Source of the DNA: Lycorma delicatula
Taxonomy: Eukaryota > Arthropoda > Insecta > Hemiptera > Fulgoridae
Direction of reading: 5' to 3'
DNA: 64,000 bases
Assembly: GCF_047948215.1 (NCBI RefSeq)
Contig: NC_134455.1
Coordinates: 347,681,842-347,745,841 of the forward strand
In this document: positions 11,496-21,842 of the stretch, in pieces
How positions within the stretch are numbered: position 1 is the first letter of the stretch
Layout of the letters: each line of letters starts with the position of its first letter
Translations under genes and position numbers: made by a program
The notes under the pieces: model-generated
What the model saw: the letters and a program-made list of their open reading frames with translations, nothing else
Database searches by the model: none
Told to the model about the DNA's origin: nothing

Positions 11496-12652
11496 CAGGG
11501 GAGGCTCGTAGCTAAAATTAGTGGGGGTGCTTTTCTAGAAAATTTTTTTCTGGGCCTTTTCAAGGCCATAGTTAAAGTTTTCTGTAAAATAAAAGAACCG
11601 AAAAAAAATTAAATAGAATAGTTGAAAGCAAGATAATAATCTAATTCTTTATCACATTCAAGAATATGATACACAACCTAATAAATAATAAAATGTCAAT
11701 ACACATAATATTTTTTGGTATTATTAGATAATAACTTTATAAAATGTCCGTTTAAAAACACTATAGTCAATCGGTGCTTAATTTAAATTTCTATGTACAC
11801 AGAAGCAAATACTTCATTAGTTTTTACTAATAACCTTCTCTTTCACCCTGTTGTTTTTGGACATATTTGGCAATCAAACAGCCCTTGCTTTCCGCCATCT
11901 TCTGATCACCACTGAAAAGACAATTGAACCGCTTTCATATTCCTTCCACCGACTAAACTTGAAAAGGGAACGAACAAGGAACGTTCAGTACACACGCGGA
12001 GTAAAAAAAAAATACCTTCCATCAGCACACCAGGGTCGGTATCGCGAGAGCGACAGTGCTCTTTCTCCCTTGCATCCTCCCGTGCAAACCCACCGGGTTG
12101 GTCTAGTGGTTAACGCGTCTTTCCAAATCAGCTGATTTGGAAGTCGAGAGTTACAGCGTTCTAGTCCTAGTAAAGCCAGTTATTTTTACACGGATTTGAA
12201 TACTAGATCGTGGATACCGGTGTTCTTTGGTGGTTGGGATTCAATTAACCACACATCTCAGGAATGATCAAACTGAGAATGTACAAGACTACACTTCATT
12301 TACACTCATACATATCATCCTCATTCATCCTCTGAAGAATTATCTAAACGGTAGTTACCTAAATAGGAAAATGAAAGAAAGAAAGAAAGCCCCCCGTGCA
12401 GCTTCGTATGTGCGCATGCGCCCAGCAGCCAAACACCACGCCGCTGGAACTGGGAAGCGTACAAAGATTTTTTTTGTCTTTTTTAATAAACTGGGGGATG
12501 GCTACTAACATTAAACTTAAGGATTATATATTGTACAAGTATAAAGAAAGAAATAAAGAAAAAAGAACTCATTATATTAAACTTTATCGATAATATAAAG
12601 TGAAAATAGTGGGTGCTGCAATTCCACAGTACCAATATGCGAGCCGCCACTG
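11496..12652 (+). mobile_element. hAT-like element copy B2, interrupted by a SINE
   Basis: Starts CAGGGGAGGCTCG and ends CGAGCCGCCACTG, matching the ends of copy B1, and the interior follows B1 closely ('gaaaatttttttctgggcc', 'aaaacactatagtc', 'gaacgaacaaggaac', 'aaacaccacgccgctgg'). A 303-base SINE-A copy interrupts it at 12087. Without the SINE and one flanking repeat the element is about 840 bases, close to B1. No transposase is present. The bases on either side (CTTCTAAA and ACCGTTTT) do not form a duplication, so the target site has decayed or the ends are slightly misplaced. Confidence 0.75.
12087..12389 (+). mobile_element. SINE-A copy nested in the hAT-like element
   Basis: Near full-length: head CCACCGGGTTGGTCTAGTGG with A box, a degenerate B-box region ('gcgttctagtcc'), the body 'tgttctttggtggttggg', and tail 'cctctgaagaattatc' ending in an A-rich 'gaaagaaagaaag' tract. 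It is flanked by CCTCCCGTGCA (12076-12086) and CCCCCCGTGCA (12390-12400), 10 of 11 identical, a target-site duplication. The uninterrupted site is seen in copy B1. It is closest to the copy at 33474 (both have 'gcgtcttcccaaatcagctg'-type heads and 'gaagaattatctaaacggtag'). Confidence 0.9.
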
Positions 12653-12760
12653 ACCGTTTTTCTATTTTTCTAGGACTGTAGATTCTCCTTAGAATTTTCC
12701 TTTCGATTTTTAGGAAACTTTCTGTACTAGTAAGATTTGCTGTTTTAATTCCGGCGTATA

Positions 12761-13080
12761 ACCTATCGGGCTGGTCTAGCGATTAACTCGTCGTTGGAAA
12801 TCAGTTGTTTAACAGCTGATTTCCAAAGTCGAAAGTTCTGAGGTTCAAATCTTATTAAAGGTTGGTTGCTTTTGTACGGTGGAATTGAATACTAGACAGT
12901 GGATATCGGATTACTTTGGTGGTCGGGATTCAATTAATCACACGTCTGAGGATGGTCGGCCTGAATCTACAAGAATACACGTCATTTACATGTACACATC
13001 ATCCTCGCCTCATCGGGTCGTAGGGAAGGGGTTTGCTTATTGTTCAGTAGTTGAACAGATTGCAACGTACACATTAGGTA
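12761..13080 (+). mobile_element. SINE-A copy with alternative tail (subtype II)
   Basis: Head CTATCGGGCTGGTCTAGCG, B box GGTTCAAATCT, and the family body 'ttactttggtggtcggg'. After 'catcatcctcg' it does not carry the common CTCTGAAG tail. Instead it reads 'ctcatcgggtcg...ttgcttattgttca...ttgaacag.ttgcaacgtacaca'. The same tail is found, reverse-complemented, at 26056-26125. The head also has an extra 'cagttgtttaacagctgatt' palindromic insertion that subtype II copies share. Confidence 0.8.
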
Positions 13081-14534
13081 AGAAAAATTCTGGTATATCA
13101 CCGGTTTGGTCATTACAGTATTGTAATGCCTCGATTTTGTGTTTATTTAAAAATTATTTTTGTTCTATATTTTTTTGTTTATTAAATTAAATTTTTATTT
13201 TTTGTATCTTCGGATTTCCAAGGCTGAATTTAGTTTGTCCCATTTTTACTCATTTATTTCTTGTAAATATCTATAGATATCCAAACTTCGGTCTGATTTC
13301 GACCCGTATTTTTATTTTAGTAAACTACTGTTTTTATTCTTGCCGAATAACATTACACCAATTCGGGAAACATATTGAAGTAGATAATTACTCGACAATA
13401 AATAAACCCCAAAAACAAGGGGAGCTGAATCGGACCAGTATTTAAAACATCAATTATTTTGAAGTGTAATTTTCAAGATTGAAAATCCAATTGTATCTAT
13501 TATTAATGTAAATAATATTGGAACGTTTTTAATATAAGGGTATGTACTTATTTTTGATGATAAAAACGTTATTCGTTGAAGGGGGTCAACTAGAATCAAA
13601 GATTTTTTTTTTATTAAGACTTTTGACTTTTTTCTTCGAGGTTGATACTTTGTACTGCATAATTTTTAAGGTAATAACATCAGTCGATCAATGTGTCAAA
13701 TCGTACTGAAATTTTTTTTACTGAATATTTTTATCTTTTGCAATTGTACTTTTAAGTATTGAACAATTAAGACATTTAATATTTAAAAACGTCTCTGGCG
13801 TATTTGAAATAAAAATTGGTCAAGGGTAAAGTCGAAAAGTTAGACAACCCTTGGTGGCTTTTTTTATTTTATAATTAATTCTTTTTTTATGTGGTCACAC
13901 AAAAAAAATATGGTTCTAATCAAGGCTTTTATAACGGTTTCTGCTTGATCCATCAGGCGAAAGCTGTCATAGTTCATTTTTTTATAAGTTCTGTAATATA
14001 TATATATATGCTACCTATCCTGTCATGTTTCTGTTTAATCTATTTTTTGTACCTACCAATCAGCATAAAAGATTTATTTGTTTATTAATGCCTCTTCTGT
14101 AGTATCTCCTGATGATGTTTGTTTAACAATCGAAACGGCCATTTAGGCTAAGATTTTAAGTGAAAATAAACTTTGTAAATGATTTTTCAAGCGCCAATTT
14201 GTCTTACAATTAACCTTAATAACCTTTTAGCGTAGCTCTTTATTCATATATTTATTGTCTACCTCCATTATAAATAGTTATTTACATTCATTATAAAATT
14301 ACTTTGTTTTTTTTTCTCTTTTATTCATTTGAATTTTTATAATCATATCATACTTTCACTATTCAAAAAAAAAAAAGAAAAAAGCTTTCAAAAGAGTTGG
14401 AAACCTCAACTAATACTTGAAACGAATGTATATAATTTCAGAATGTTGTTACGTTTAAGTTGCCGCGTGTTACTACATTATTGCATCAGTTCAGGATTTT
14501 TCCTCTTGAAACATCACCCAAATAAAAAATAAAT
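13081..14534. other. AT-rich sequence, nothing assignable
   Basis: Includes a short (AT)n run near 13998-14008. ORFs are short and Phe/Ile rich. No repeat boundary was identified until the large inverted repeat begins. Confidence 0.4.
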
Positions 14535-15240
14535 ACTACCCAAAAAAATTACAATGAAATTTTAAACCGAACGGTAAGAGTCTCGCTGATATCATTTTTT
14601 TCCGCTCAAAAAACAAAAATTTATGTAATATAAATAGAATTGTTTTTAACAAAACGATACTGATATCAAAAAAGGTAAGACACTACATTTCAATTATCAA
14701 AATTTGTTATTAATTTAGAATTTTATTTTTTGAAAAATACACGTTAAATTTGTGTAATAGACAATATATGTACAATAATAGATAATAAACAATGTTTAAG
14801 CATTCCATATAAGTGAAAAAAGAGAAAAAATTGTTAAAAAACTCTTTCCGGCCCGATTTCATTTATATGAAATACAAGTAACATTTACAAAAATAATGCA
14901 ATTCTTACGATTATTCGTTGTTTAATAAATGAAATCGGGCCGGTAAGAGTTTTTTAACATTTTTTTTCAATTTTTTGCTTATTATTTGGAACGCTTAAAC
15001 ATTGTATATTATTTATAGCCTGTTACATATATTTAACGTGTATATTTTGAAGAAAATTCTAAATTAATAACATATTTTGATGTAGAAATGTAATGCCTTT
15101 TTTGATATCAGTATCGTTTTGTTAAAGATAGTTTTATTTATATCACAGAAATTTTTGTTTTTTAAGCGTAAGAAGTGATATCTGCGAGGCTGTTACCGTA
15201 CGGTTTACAATTTATTTGAATTTTTTGGGATATTACTGCG
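14535..15240. repeat. Large imperfect inverted repeat (foldback-like element)
   Basis: Two arms of about 300 bases lie head to head around an AT-rich centre of roughly 50 bases (about 14880-14925). Blocks that match by reverse complement: 'aaaccgaacggtaagagtctcgc' (14556 onward) with 'gcgaggctgttaccgtacgg' (15186 onward); 'caaaacgatactgatatc' with 'gatatcagtatcgttttg'; 'aaactctttccggcccgatt' with 'aatcgggccggtaagagttt'. I estimate arm identity near 80% by eye. No ORF lies inside. A foldback transposon, a MITE with very long terminal repeats or a local inverted duplication would all fit; no clear target duplication was found. Confidence 0.85.
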
Positions 15241-16072
15241 TTTTGTTAGATTATTATTATTATTTTTTTTTTTTATGAATTACTGATTGTAATCTTATGG
15301 ATTTATTATTAAATTTATTGCCTAAGAACAAACAAATTGAATTTCACGGCCAATTTTTTTTTTTTTTATAATCATATCATTCACTTCATACCATATTTTT
15401 CCTTGTTAATAAAACTAGTACAATGACCTTTACGAATCGAAAATCCGTGTTGTATTATTGCATTTATTACTTTGTAAGTGTAACACTCGATTTTTATCGT
15501 TAATTTCGATTTTACCAATCGAATTTATTTCTTTTTTAATAAAACTAGTATAATCTCTTGTAAACTAATACTTTTATTTTTTTTAAAGACGTGATGGGAA
15601 TTTAAAAAATTGTGTCATCTTTAGTACTTTCATTTACATAACAGCATTTACTATTAAAACAAGGTGTTGTATATTTTCTATTAAATTTTATTATTTCAAG
15701 TACATTATCAAGTTTTTATGCTACGTAGTACTATCAAATACTGTTATCTAGTGGCGCGATTCGTAAAGATACATTTAAAAAATGAATAAAATTACATATT
15801 CGAGGCCCGCGGTTCATCAAACGGAAAAAAAACGTTTTCAACAAAATTTGAGGTATTTTTTGAAAGTATTCTTTATTACTAATCTAATTGAACTGAAATA
15901 TAATGTTTTCACACTTATTTTTTCCCCCCATTTTCATTTCATTGATAGGTTCGGTCATGTTTACAACTGTAAACGTAGTTAGTTTGTCGCCTCTTACCAA
16001 CAAAGTTCTAACGAACTCCGTGATTATTATAAATTTGAGTATTAAATTTTTTAAATATTTATTAAATAATAT
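15241..16072. other. AT-rich sequence, nothing assignable
   Basis: Poly-T rich; the only ORF (15782-15982) lacks recognisable motifs. Confidence 0.4.
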
Positions 16073-16700
16073 ACTATGAGACGCTGATTATCCGAACTCT
16101 AATTTTTCCATATGCCAACTATCCGGATTGCTTACATCCGAACTAGACATTAAAAAAAGGAAAAATTAATACATTATTTAAATAATGTAAAATACTATTC
16201 ATATTTGATTCAAATGGATATTTATTTTTTATCGGGGTTTTTGCAATTCGTTTAGCATAAAACATACGTAAATTTACGTCCGTTTTAAACAAATTATAAA
16301 ATAACTTCCGAAAGATGGAAAAAACCACTAAAATTGATCATAACATGAAACTGTGATGTAACTGATATGCGTCCTGGGCCATCACATTAAAAACTCATGA
16401 ATGTATATTGCTATAGACTGGTCGGAGTGACAAAAAAATGTATTTTTACACAGATTCTTTGTTTAAAACGATTACGTGATCTCAAAGCACATAAACGAAC
16501 TTTAAAGCTACTACAGATTACAGAATTTTCTTTTAAAAAGGAATTTTATTTTTAAAGGTATGTTTTGAGTATTAACTGTCACTAAGTTTTTTCTATTAAA
16601 CGTACTGTATTTTTTCGATTTTTTTTTTGTTGTAATTTTTAAGAAATTATATTCTTTATAAATGGCAAATACTTAAGTCGAGTTCTCTTCAATGTGTTTT
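16073..16700 (+). repeat. Family I left part, copy I1 (pogo-like MITE or relic)
   Basis: Begins with 'ctgattatccgaac' and 'ctatccggattgcttacatcc', then AT-rich sequence. It aligns with 48963-49084 plus 50440-50960 ('tgcttacatccg.actag', 'tactattca', 'gtttaaaa.gattac.tgatct', 'tctattaaacgtact'). Copy I1 is uninterrupted at 16193-16194 (TA), where copy I2 carries a mariner-type element. Any minus-strand ORF here (16143-16328) is short and unconvincing. The CCGATTATCCG-like ends suggest a pogo/Tigger relationship. Confidence 0.55.
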
Positions 16701-16964
16701 TTGTAAGTTTTTCTAAAAAGTTCTTTAAATTAGGGTTGTAAATTTTAATTTTATTCAGATGATTTTTATAAATTCTGATTCTTTTATTAGCAAATTTCTA
16801 CTCATTGGATTTTTTTTTTGGTAACGTATTACTGTATTGATTATTATTATTATTTTATTAAATTATACATAAATTCTGAGTATGAGTATTTTTTTTTAAT
16901 TTTACTGAAATATATTTATTTTTAACCGATTTAAAAAAAAACCAGGTTATGTATTCAGTTTATT

Positions 16965-17327
16965 TTTTTTTTATATTTGTTCGCGCATAATATTGAAATT
17001 AATCTTGTTGCAATCGACGAATCTGCTTTTCGAGATGGTACCATATGATGTTAAAAAAAGTTTTAGATTCAAAAAGTCGGTCTGAAAATGGAAAAAAAAT
17101 TTTTTCGCCGTCCGGGGGGTAGGTACGAACAGCGTGAATCCTGGTATTCTGTATGTTTGCGTCACGTTAGATGATGTTATATGGTCTTCTGTAGGACAGG
17201 TAATGTGAGTTTCTGCACCATTAATAATATCATCAAAAATCGAGATATTTTGTCTTAAACGTTTCATACGCAATATCCATTTATATATAATATACAGCAT
17301 GCTAGGGACAGTAGGAATCTTATAATT
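16965..17327 (-). repeat. Family G copy G1, with a chance 147-codon ORF
   Basis: On the minus strand this reads 'aattataagattcctactg...ctgtatattata...gaaacgt...tggtgcagaaactcacattacctg...ctacagaagacc...tttcagaccga...gattcgtcgattgcaac'. The same order is found on the plus strand at 19483-19760. A 147-residue ORF (17414-16971) spans it and part of the adjacent SINE; because it crosses the SINE boundary and matches no motif I know, I read it as fortuitous. Element class unknown. Confidence 0.55.
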
Positions 17328-17463
17328 CGGGACCACCGTTAGGTATTGCTTCAGAGGACGAGATGAATGACAAGTAGCGTCTGAAAATGTCGTGCCTAAC
17401 CGGGATTCGAACACAGGACCTCCGGATGAAAGGCCGAGACGCTACCACTCGCGCCACGGAGGC
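17328..17463 (-). mobile_element. Family F SINE: tRNA-like head with the SINE-A tail
   Basis: Minus-strand head (17463 to 17391): GCCTCCGTGGCGCGAGTGG (A box), a CTTTCAT anticodon-like loop and a B box TGTTCGAATCC (17403-17413). After a short linker comes CTCTGAAGCAATACCTAACG then GTGGTCCCG (17365 to 17328), the tail module of SINE-A. A 3' acceptor stem pairing with GCCTCCG is absent, so it is not a working tRNA gene. It abuts family G with no obvious duplication. Confidence 0.7.
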
Positions 17464-17491
17464 TGCCTTTTTTAAGAATTTTTTTTTTATT

Positions 17492-17612
17492 AAGGTTGAT
17501 ACATATTAAATCAACCTTCAATTTGATATGTCGAATACATCATAAACCTTTTTTAATTTTCTATCTATCCAGATTCGGCCTTACGGAAGTCAGTCCGCAT
17601 AATCGGCAATCC
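17492..17612 (+). repeat. Small hairpin and family I right end (copy I1)
   Basis: A perfect 9-bp hairpin (AAGGTTGAT 17492-17500, ATCAACCTT 17510-17518) is followed by 'cataaaccttttttaatttt', 'tatccagattcgg' and 'gtccgcataatcggcaatcc' ending near 17612. This right end corresponds to 52340-52437 and would close copy I1, with G1 and the tRNA-like SINE lying inside it. Confidence 0.45.
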
Positions 17613-17615
17613 ACT

Positions 17616-18318
17616 ATACATGCGCGCGCGCGTACACATTCGCACACACCTACGTACATATATATAATGGAGGGTAGCATAGTACGTCAAGATCAGAAAA
17701 AAATTGGCATACAAAATTGGACCCAATTAGAATATTTTTCCTTGTATAATATACCGAATACTAAAAGATAACCGGACAAAAACATAACACCTTAACAGTA
17801 CAAAAAAATAACCTGGAAAAGTTAAAAATTGCTTTTGCAGTTACTTCTTAGAAATTCAAGTTTTAGTTAATTTTTCGAGGTGTAACTTAACTAACTTATA
17901 AACCATTGACATAAATTAAAAAAAAAAAGAAGATTTCGTACTTAATTTTTTTTAAGTTGATTTTTGTCATTGTTTTCAAAACGAATGGATTGATATAACA
18001 ATTATTGTTCAGTGTCTAAAAAAACTTACTTTATTTTAAAATATTTTAATTTATATGTTTTCCTGGACCAAATACTTTCAGTTTCTTACAGAATCTTTTT
18101 TAGATTTTTTTCTCATATGGTTATTATTTGTTTTTCCCTTGTTTTTTTATTACTAATTTAGATTATCCTAATTCTCTTTTTGTTCCGACCAGTACGGGTC
18201 ACGTTTTCATAGTTTTGACTTCTTTTTCCAAAAGATTTTCATTCTTTTGTTCTGTCGTTGCCTTTCTTCCGTCCATCTATTCAGGTTTATACTCTTTTTT
18301 TTTTCCCCCTCTGAAAAC
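17616..18318. other. AT-rich sequence with a short purine-pyrimidine run
   Basis: Starts with 'gcgcgcgcg' and 'cacacac' alternations, then AT-rich sequence. ORFs at 17496-17771 and 18128-18382 have no motif; the second overlaps a SINE. Confidence 0.4.
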
Positions 18319-18319
18319 T

Positions 18320-18568
18320 TTTTTTCCTGTTTACTCTTTTAGCCTCCGGGAATTACCGTTCAAGTATTACTTCAGAAGATGAATGAGGATGATATATGTA
18401 TGAATGTAAATGAAGTGTAGTCTTGTAAATTTTCAGGTCGACCGTTTCTAAGATGTCTAGTTAATTGAAACTCGACTACCAAAGAACACCGGTATTCACG
18501 ATCTAGTATTCAAATCCGTATAAAATTTACTAGGATTTCAACGGTGGAACTCTCGACTTTCAAATCAC
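18320..18568 (-). mobile_element. SINE-A copy, 5'-truncated
   Basis: Minus strand. The tail end lies at 18320 (plus-strand 'tttttcctgtttactctttt' then 'agcctccggg'). It runs through 'ggtcgaccgtttctaag', 'ccaaagaacaccggt' and 'gatctagtattcaaatccg' to a weak B box and stops after 'gactttcaaatcac', without the A box. 5' truncation is usual for LINE-mobilised copies. Confidence 0.85.
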
Positions 18569-19282
18569 TCTCTGGCAACTTTGATTCTTCTCGAAATCAC
18601 TTTTCTAAATTTATCTCTGTCTTTACACAGATCCTTAGAAAAGTTTAATGTTTTTAGATCTGTTTCTATTTCTTTAAACCGGTTTCTGTTTTTGGCTCGT
18701 GTTTGTGTAGAAATTAAATATTTGTTTTTTTAATCTTTTACTGTTCATTCTGCATAATTGTCCGTAAAACTAATCTTTTTTCTGTATTAAGTCTCCCTAT
18801 TTTTTTTCTGTATATTTTTAAATTTCTTTTTCACTTTTCAATTTTTGTAAATTCCATCTTCATATTTTGGTCCATAAATTTTTCGTAAAGTTATTGTTTA
18901 ACCAGATTATTGAGTGTATAAAGAAAATTATTTATAAGTGGTATTTCGTTCCTTGACCTTATATGCATTGCTGTAATCGCAAAGTTCGAGTATACATGTT
19001 TTTGTAATTACGTACCATTATATAATATAGTTGCATATTATGATGAAAAATTACATTATAAAAAATCGTATCGAACGATGAAATACTACTAATTCATTCC
19101 AAGTTATAATACTTGGAATTCAGTTACGAAAGTAATTTTAATGTATCTAATTGTAAAGTACGTTAATATATTTTCTAAATAAAACTAGTACTACACATTT
19201 GCTTGTTTTTTTTAAAAAGAGAATAGATTTGATATTTATTAAAATAATATAATTTTTCTTACTCATGAAGCAAAATTTCTGG

Positions 19283-19283
<1 letters not shown>
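18569..19283. other. AT-rich sequence, nothing assignable
   Basis: Only small palindromes such as ATTCCAAGT/ACTTGGAAT near 19097-19120. Confidence 0.4.

Positions 19284-19333
<50 letters not shown>
19284..19333. repeat. (AT)n microsatellite
   Basis: About 25 uninterrupted AT dinucleotides. Confidence 0.95.
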
Positions 19334-19337
<4 letters not shown>

Positions 19338-19482
19338 TTATTCCTATCTAATGTATAATATCACCTCATGACCTCATGGTGCTCTCTTAAAAAACGCATA
19401 ACGAGTTCTCAAAACAAAATAATTATTTTATTTAAAAAAATGGAACCGATATAAAGGACCATATAATGAGATGCACTTATAT

Positions 19483-19765
19483 AGAATTATTAGATTCCCA
19501 GTGCCTTACCGATACTGTATATTATACACAATGAATGGTTTGAAACGTGATATCTTGATTTGTTATGATTTTAGTAACGGTGCTACATATCTTGTGCAGA
19601 AATTCACATTACCTGCCCTACAGAAGACCGTAAACATCATCTGACGTGACGCGAAAAAAAGTGTTGTCAATTTTCAGACCGATTTTGGTGTCTAAAAATG
19701 TTTTTCAATATCACCGTGTAAAGTAGCTTCGTCGATTGCAACATTTAATTCAGTCGGATTAATAG
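19483..19765 (+). repeat. Family G copy G2
   Basis: Plus-strand counterpart of 16965-17327: 'gaattattagattcccagtg', 'actgtatattatacac', 'ggtttgaaacgtga', 'cagaaattcacattacctg', 'cctacagaagaccgtaa', 'tttcagaccgattttgg' and 'cttcgtcgattgcaaca' occur in the same order. No tRNA-like head is attached here, which shows that G1 and family F are separate repeats. Confidence 0.6.
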
Positions 19766-19798
19766 GAAAAAGGTTATATGCAAATAAATATTTAAAAA

Positions 19799-19800
19799 AA

Positions 19801-19841
<41 letters not shown>
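19799..19841. repeat. (AT)n microsatellite
   Basis: About 20 TA dinucleotides with one TG variant near the start. Confidence 0.95.
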
Positions 19842-19843
<2 letters not shown>

Positions 19844-20215
19844 GGGTCGTTCTTTTTTGAAATTGGTTAAAATGGGCTGGTTAAAATTGTTTGGAGCTCC
19901 TAACTATGAATCATAATGAGCGATATTTAGAAAATTACATATGTTAACTTACCTTGTATTTATATTTATGATTTTGAAATCTTTACTAAAATGAAAAGTT
20001 TTTTATTTCTAAATAATGACAACATTCATCTCTGTCAAAGAAGATAACAGAATAGTATTTTCGTGCATCGCAAATATTAGTTTATCTTACAAGAAAGGGC
20101 TTCATTAAGTTTGCTTTACTGTTTTTAATAAATTTCTTAGTCGTTTAAAAAAATTTCCCGAGCAATCTACTTAAAATTAAATTAAAAGATTTTCTTTTGT
20201 AGGAACATTCATCTT
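19842..20215. other. AT-rich sequence, nothing assignable
   Basis: No supported feature. Confidence 0.4.
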
Positions 20216-21375
20216 CATATGACGTTCTGCCCGACGGCAGATCTCTTACCCCACCACAGTCTCCACCTGTCCCAGTCCCAAGCCTTCTCCTTCATCCCTT
20301 TATAGTTTATAATCTTCACCTCATCTTCTAAATTCATCCTTTTTTTTTCTTCCTTTCTTCTACTACCGACCCTTCCGATGCGGTTCTCAAGATTCTACTT
20401 TTTCTAATCACCTGTCCTAACCGTTTTCTTTTTCTTTTGTGCTCTTTTTTCTTTGATCCTGTACATTACCTGATCGTTCCTAACTTTGCAATCTTATTTT
20501 CTCTATATCTAAATCTCAAAAGTATCAACCTATTTCTCTCTCTCTTCCATATTGTTCACGCTTCACTTCCGTAGAGCAAGACGTTCCATAAATAGCATTT
20601 GGCTATCCTCTTTCTTAACTTTCAGTCAAGAATTTTATTAAAGAATAATTTCATCTTTTTTCTAAAGGCTTCCTTTGCCATCGCTAGCCTTCATTTTATT
20701 TCCATTGCGCTGTTCTAGACCTCTTATCACCGTTGTCCCCAAATATCTGTAATTTTTTAGTTTTTCTAATGTTCTTTTACTTGTCCTTACCGATAAATAT
20801 TCTTTATTTTTTTCTTCCAATGGTTTAGTTTCCCATATATTTTTTTCTTTACTCTTTCATTCCTTCCTCCTTGGCTGTTAACAATCTTTCAAGCGCGTGC
20901 TTGTCAAGTTAGAATTAGAATATCATCAGTAAACCGTATGCATTTTATTTTCCATCCTCTTACACTTATTCTCTCTTCTCTCTCTTCTATTATTTTCCAT
21001 ATATCTTCAAAGTAAGTGTTGAGCAGTATCGGTGTGAGGCAGCATCCTTGCCTAACACCTCGACTTAGACCCCCCCAGTCGGTCATTTTCTTATTTACTT
21101 TCATCGCTGCTGTTTGTTTTACGTTAATTCTTTAATTAACCTTCTGTCTTTTCATTCTGCATTTTTCCTTTTTATGATTCTCCATCATTTTCTCCCATTC
21201 GACACTATTAAATGCCTTCTCTAAATCTGTGAAACACAGACTCATAAATATTCCTCTCTCGAAATCTCTCTCTCTCATCAGCCATCCTTAATGGCCCGAT
21301 CTCATAACGGGTTCCTTCTTTCCTGAAGAAAAATGTTCCTCTGCTGTAATCTCTTCCATTATTCTTATAACCTCC
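20216..21375 (-). pseudogene. LINE-2w: non-LTR retrotransposon with decayed reverse transcriptase
   Basis: Minus-strand pieces give, in order, the reverse-transcriptase palm A motif CFTDLEKAFNSVEWEK (from about 21235), an RRLIKEL block, SRGVRQGCCLTPILLN (about 21067-21020), and the palm C box RFTDDILIL (codons FTDD at 20922-20933). The C-terminal tail corresponds to EVKIINYKGMKEKAWD and ends near a CCGxxxGGCAG block at 20228. Palm A and C aspartates are intact, but the frame is broken by several stops and shifts. No endonuclease domain or 5' end is visible. The same C-terminus occurs at 10034-10548. The clade needs a tree; the FTDLEKAFD/RFxDDI style is that of many insect LINEs. Confidence 0.8.
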
Positions 21376-21842
21376 GGTTTACGGAAACATTATTATTTTG
21401 TAAATAAATTTTTTAATACTAATTTAAAAAAAAAACGTAATTTTCTGCAACCTGTTCAATTTTTTCATAAATATGTGCTGAAATAATTTTCATTAAATTG
21501 TGATTTTTTATAGTATTATTTTAAATTTAATATATTTACTTTAACATTATTTAATGTGTTAATATATTTTAAATAATTAAAATGGATTCTAAATATATTT
21601 GCTTTTTAATTTATAATTAATTGTGCATTTTGTAATCCCGGTATGATCAAGATTTTTACCACGGTCTCTTTTGGTGCGTCAAAGGAAATGCTGGGACAGT
21701 TCCTTTCCATTTATCCATGGACTAGCATTTCTACCCTTTTACGGAGTGGCTCATATAATAATGTATTATTATGTACTGATCAAAGTAAAGGATTTTTTTG
21801 ATTCTATGTAATAAAGATGTCTTTATTTTTAAAAAAAATTAG
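21376..21842. other. AT-rich sequence, nothing assignable
   Basis: No supported ORF or repeat, apart from a less AT-rich 'cccggtatgatcaag' to 'acggagtggctc' stretch at 21640-21755 of unknown nature. Confidence 0.4.

Noticed and set aside
11496..12652. Clear 8-bp duplication for hAT copy B2
   Set aside because: CTTCTAAA and ACCGTTTT do not match.
14535..15240. Two LTRs of a retrovirus-like element
   Set aside because: The arms are inverted, not direct, and there is no gag, pol or primer-binding site between them.
16971..17414. 147-codon minus-strand ORF as a gene
   Set aside because: It crosses the boundary between the family F SINE and family G, and family G copy G2 does not keep the frame, so it is chance reading of repeats.
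17391..17463. Functional tRNA gene
   Set aside because: A and B boxes and an anticodon-like loop are present, but the 3' acceptor stem does not pair with the 5' end, and it carries a SINE tail.
19284..19333. (AT)n tract as an origin or regulatory element
   Set aside because: Four such tracts occur in unrelated settings; ordinary microsatellites.
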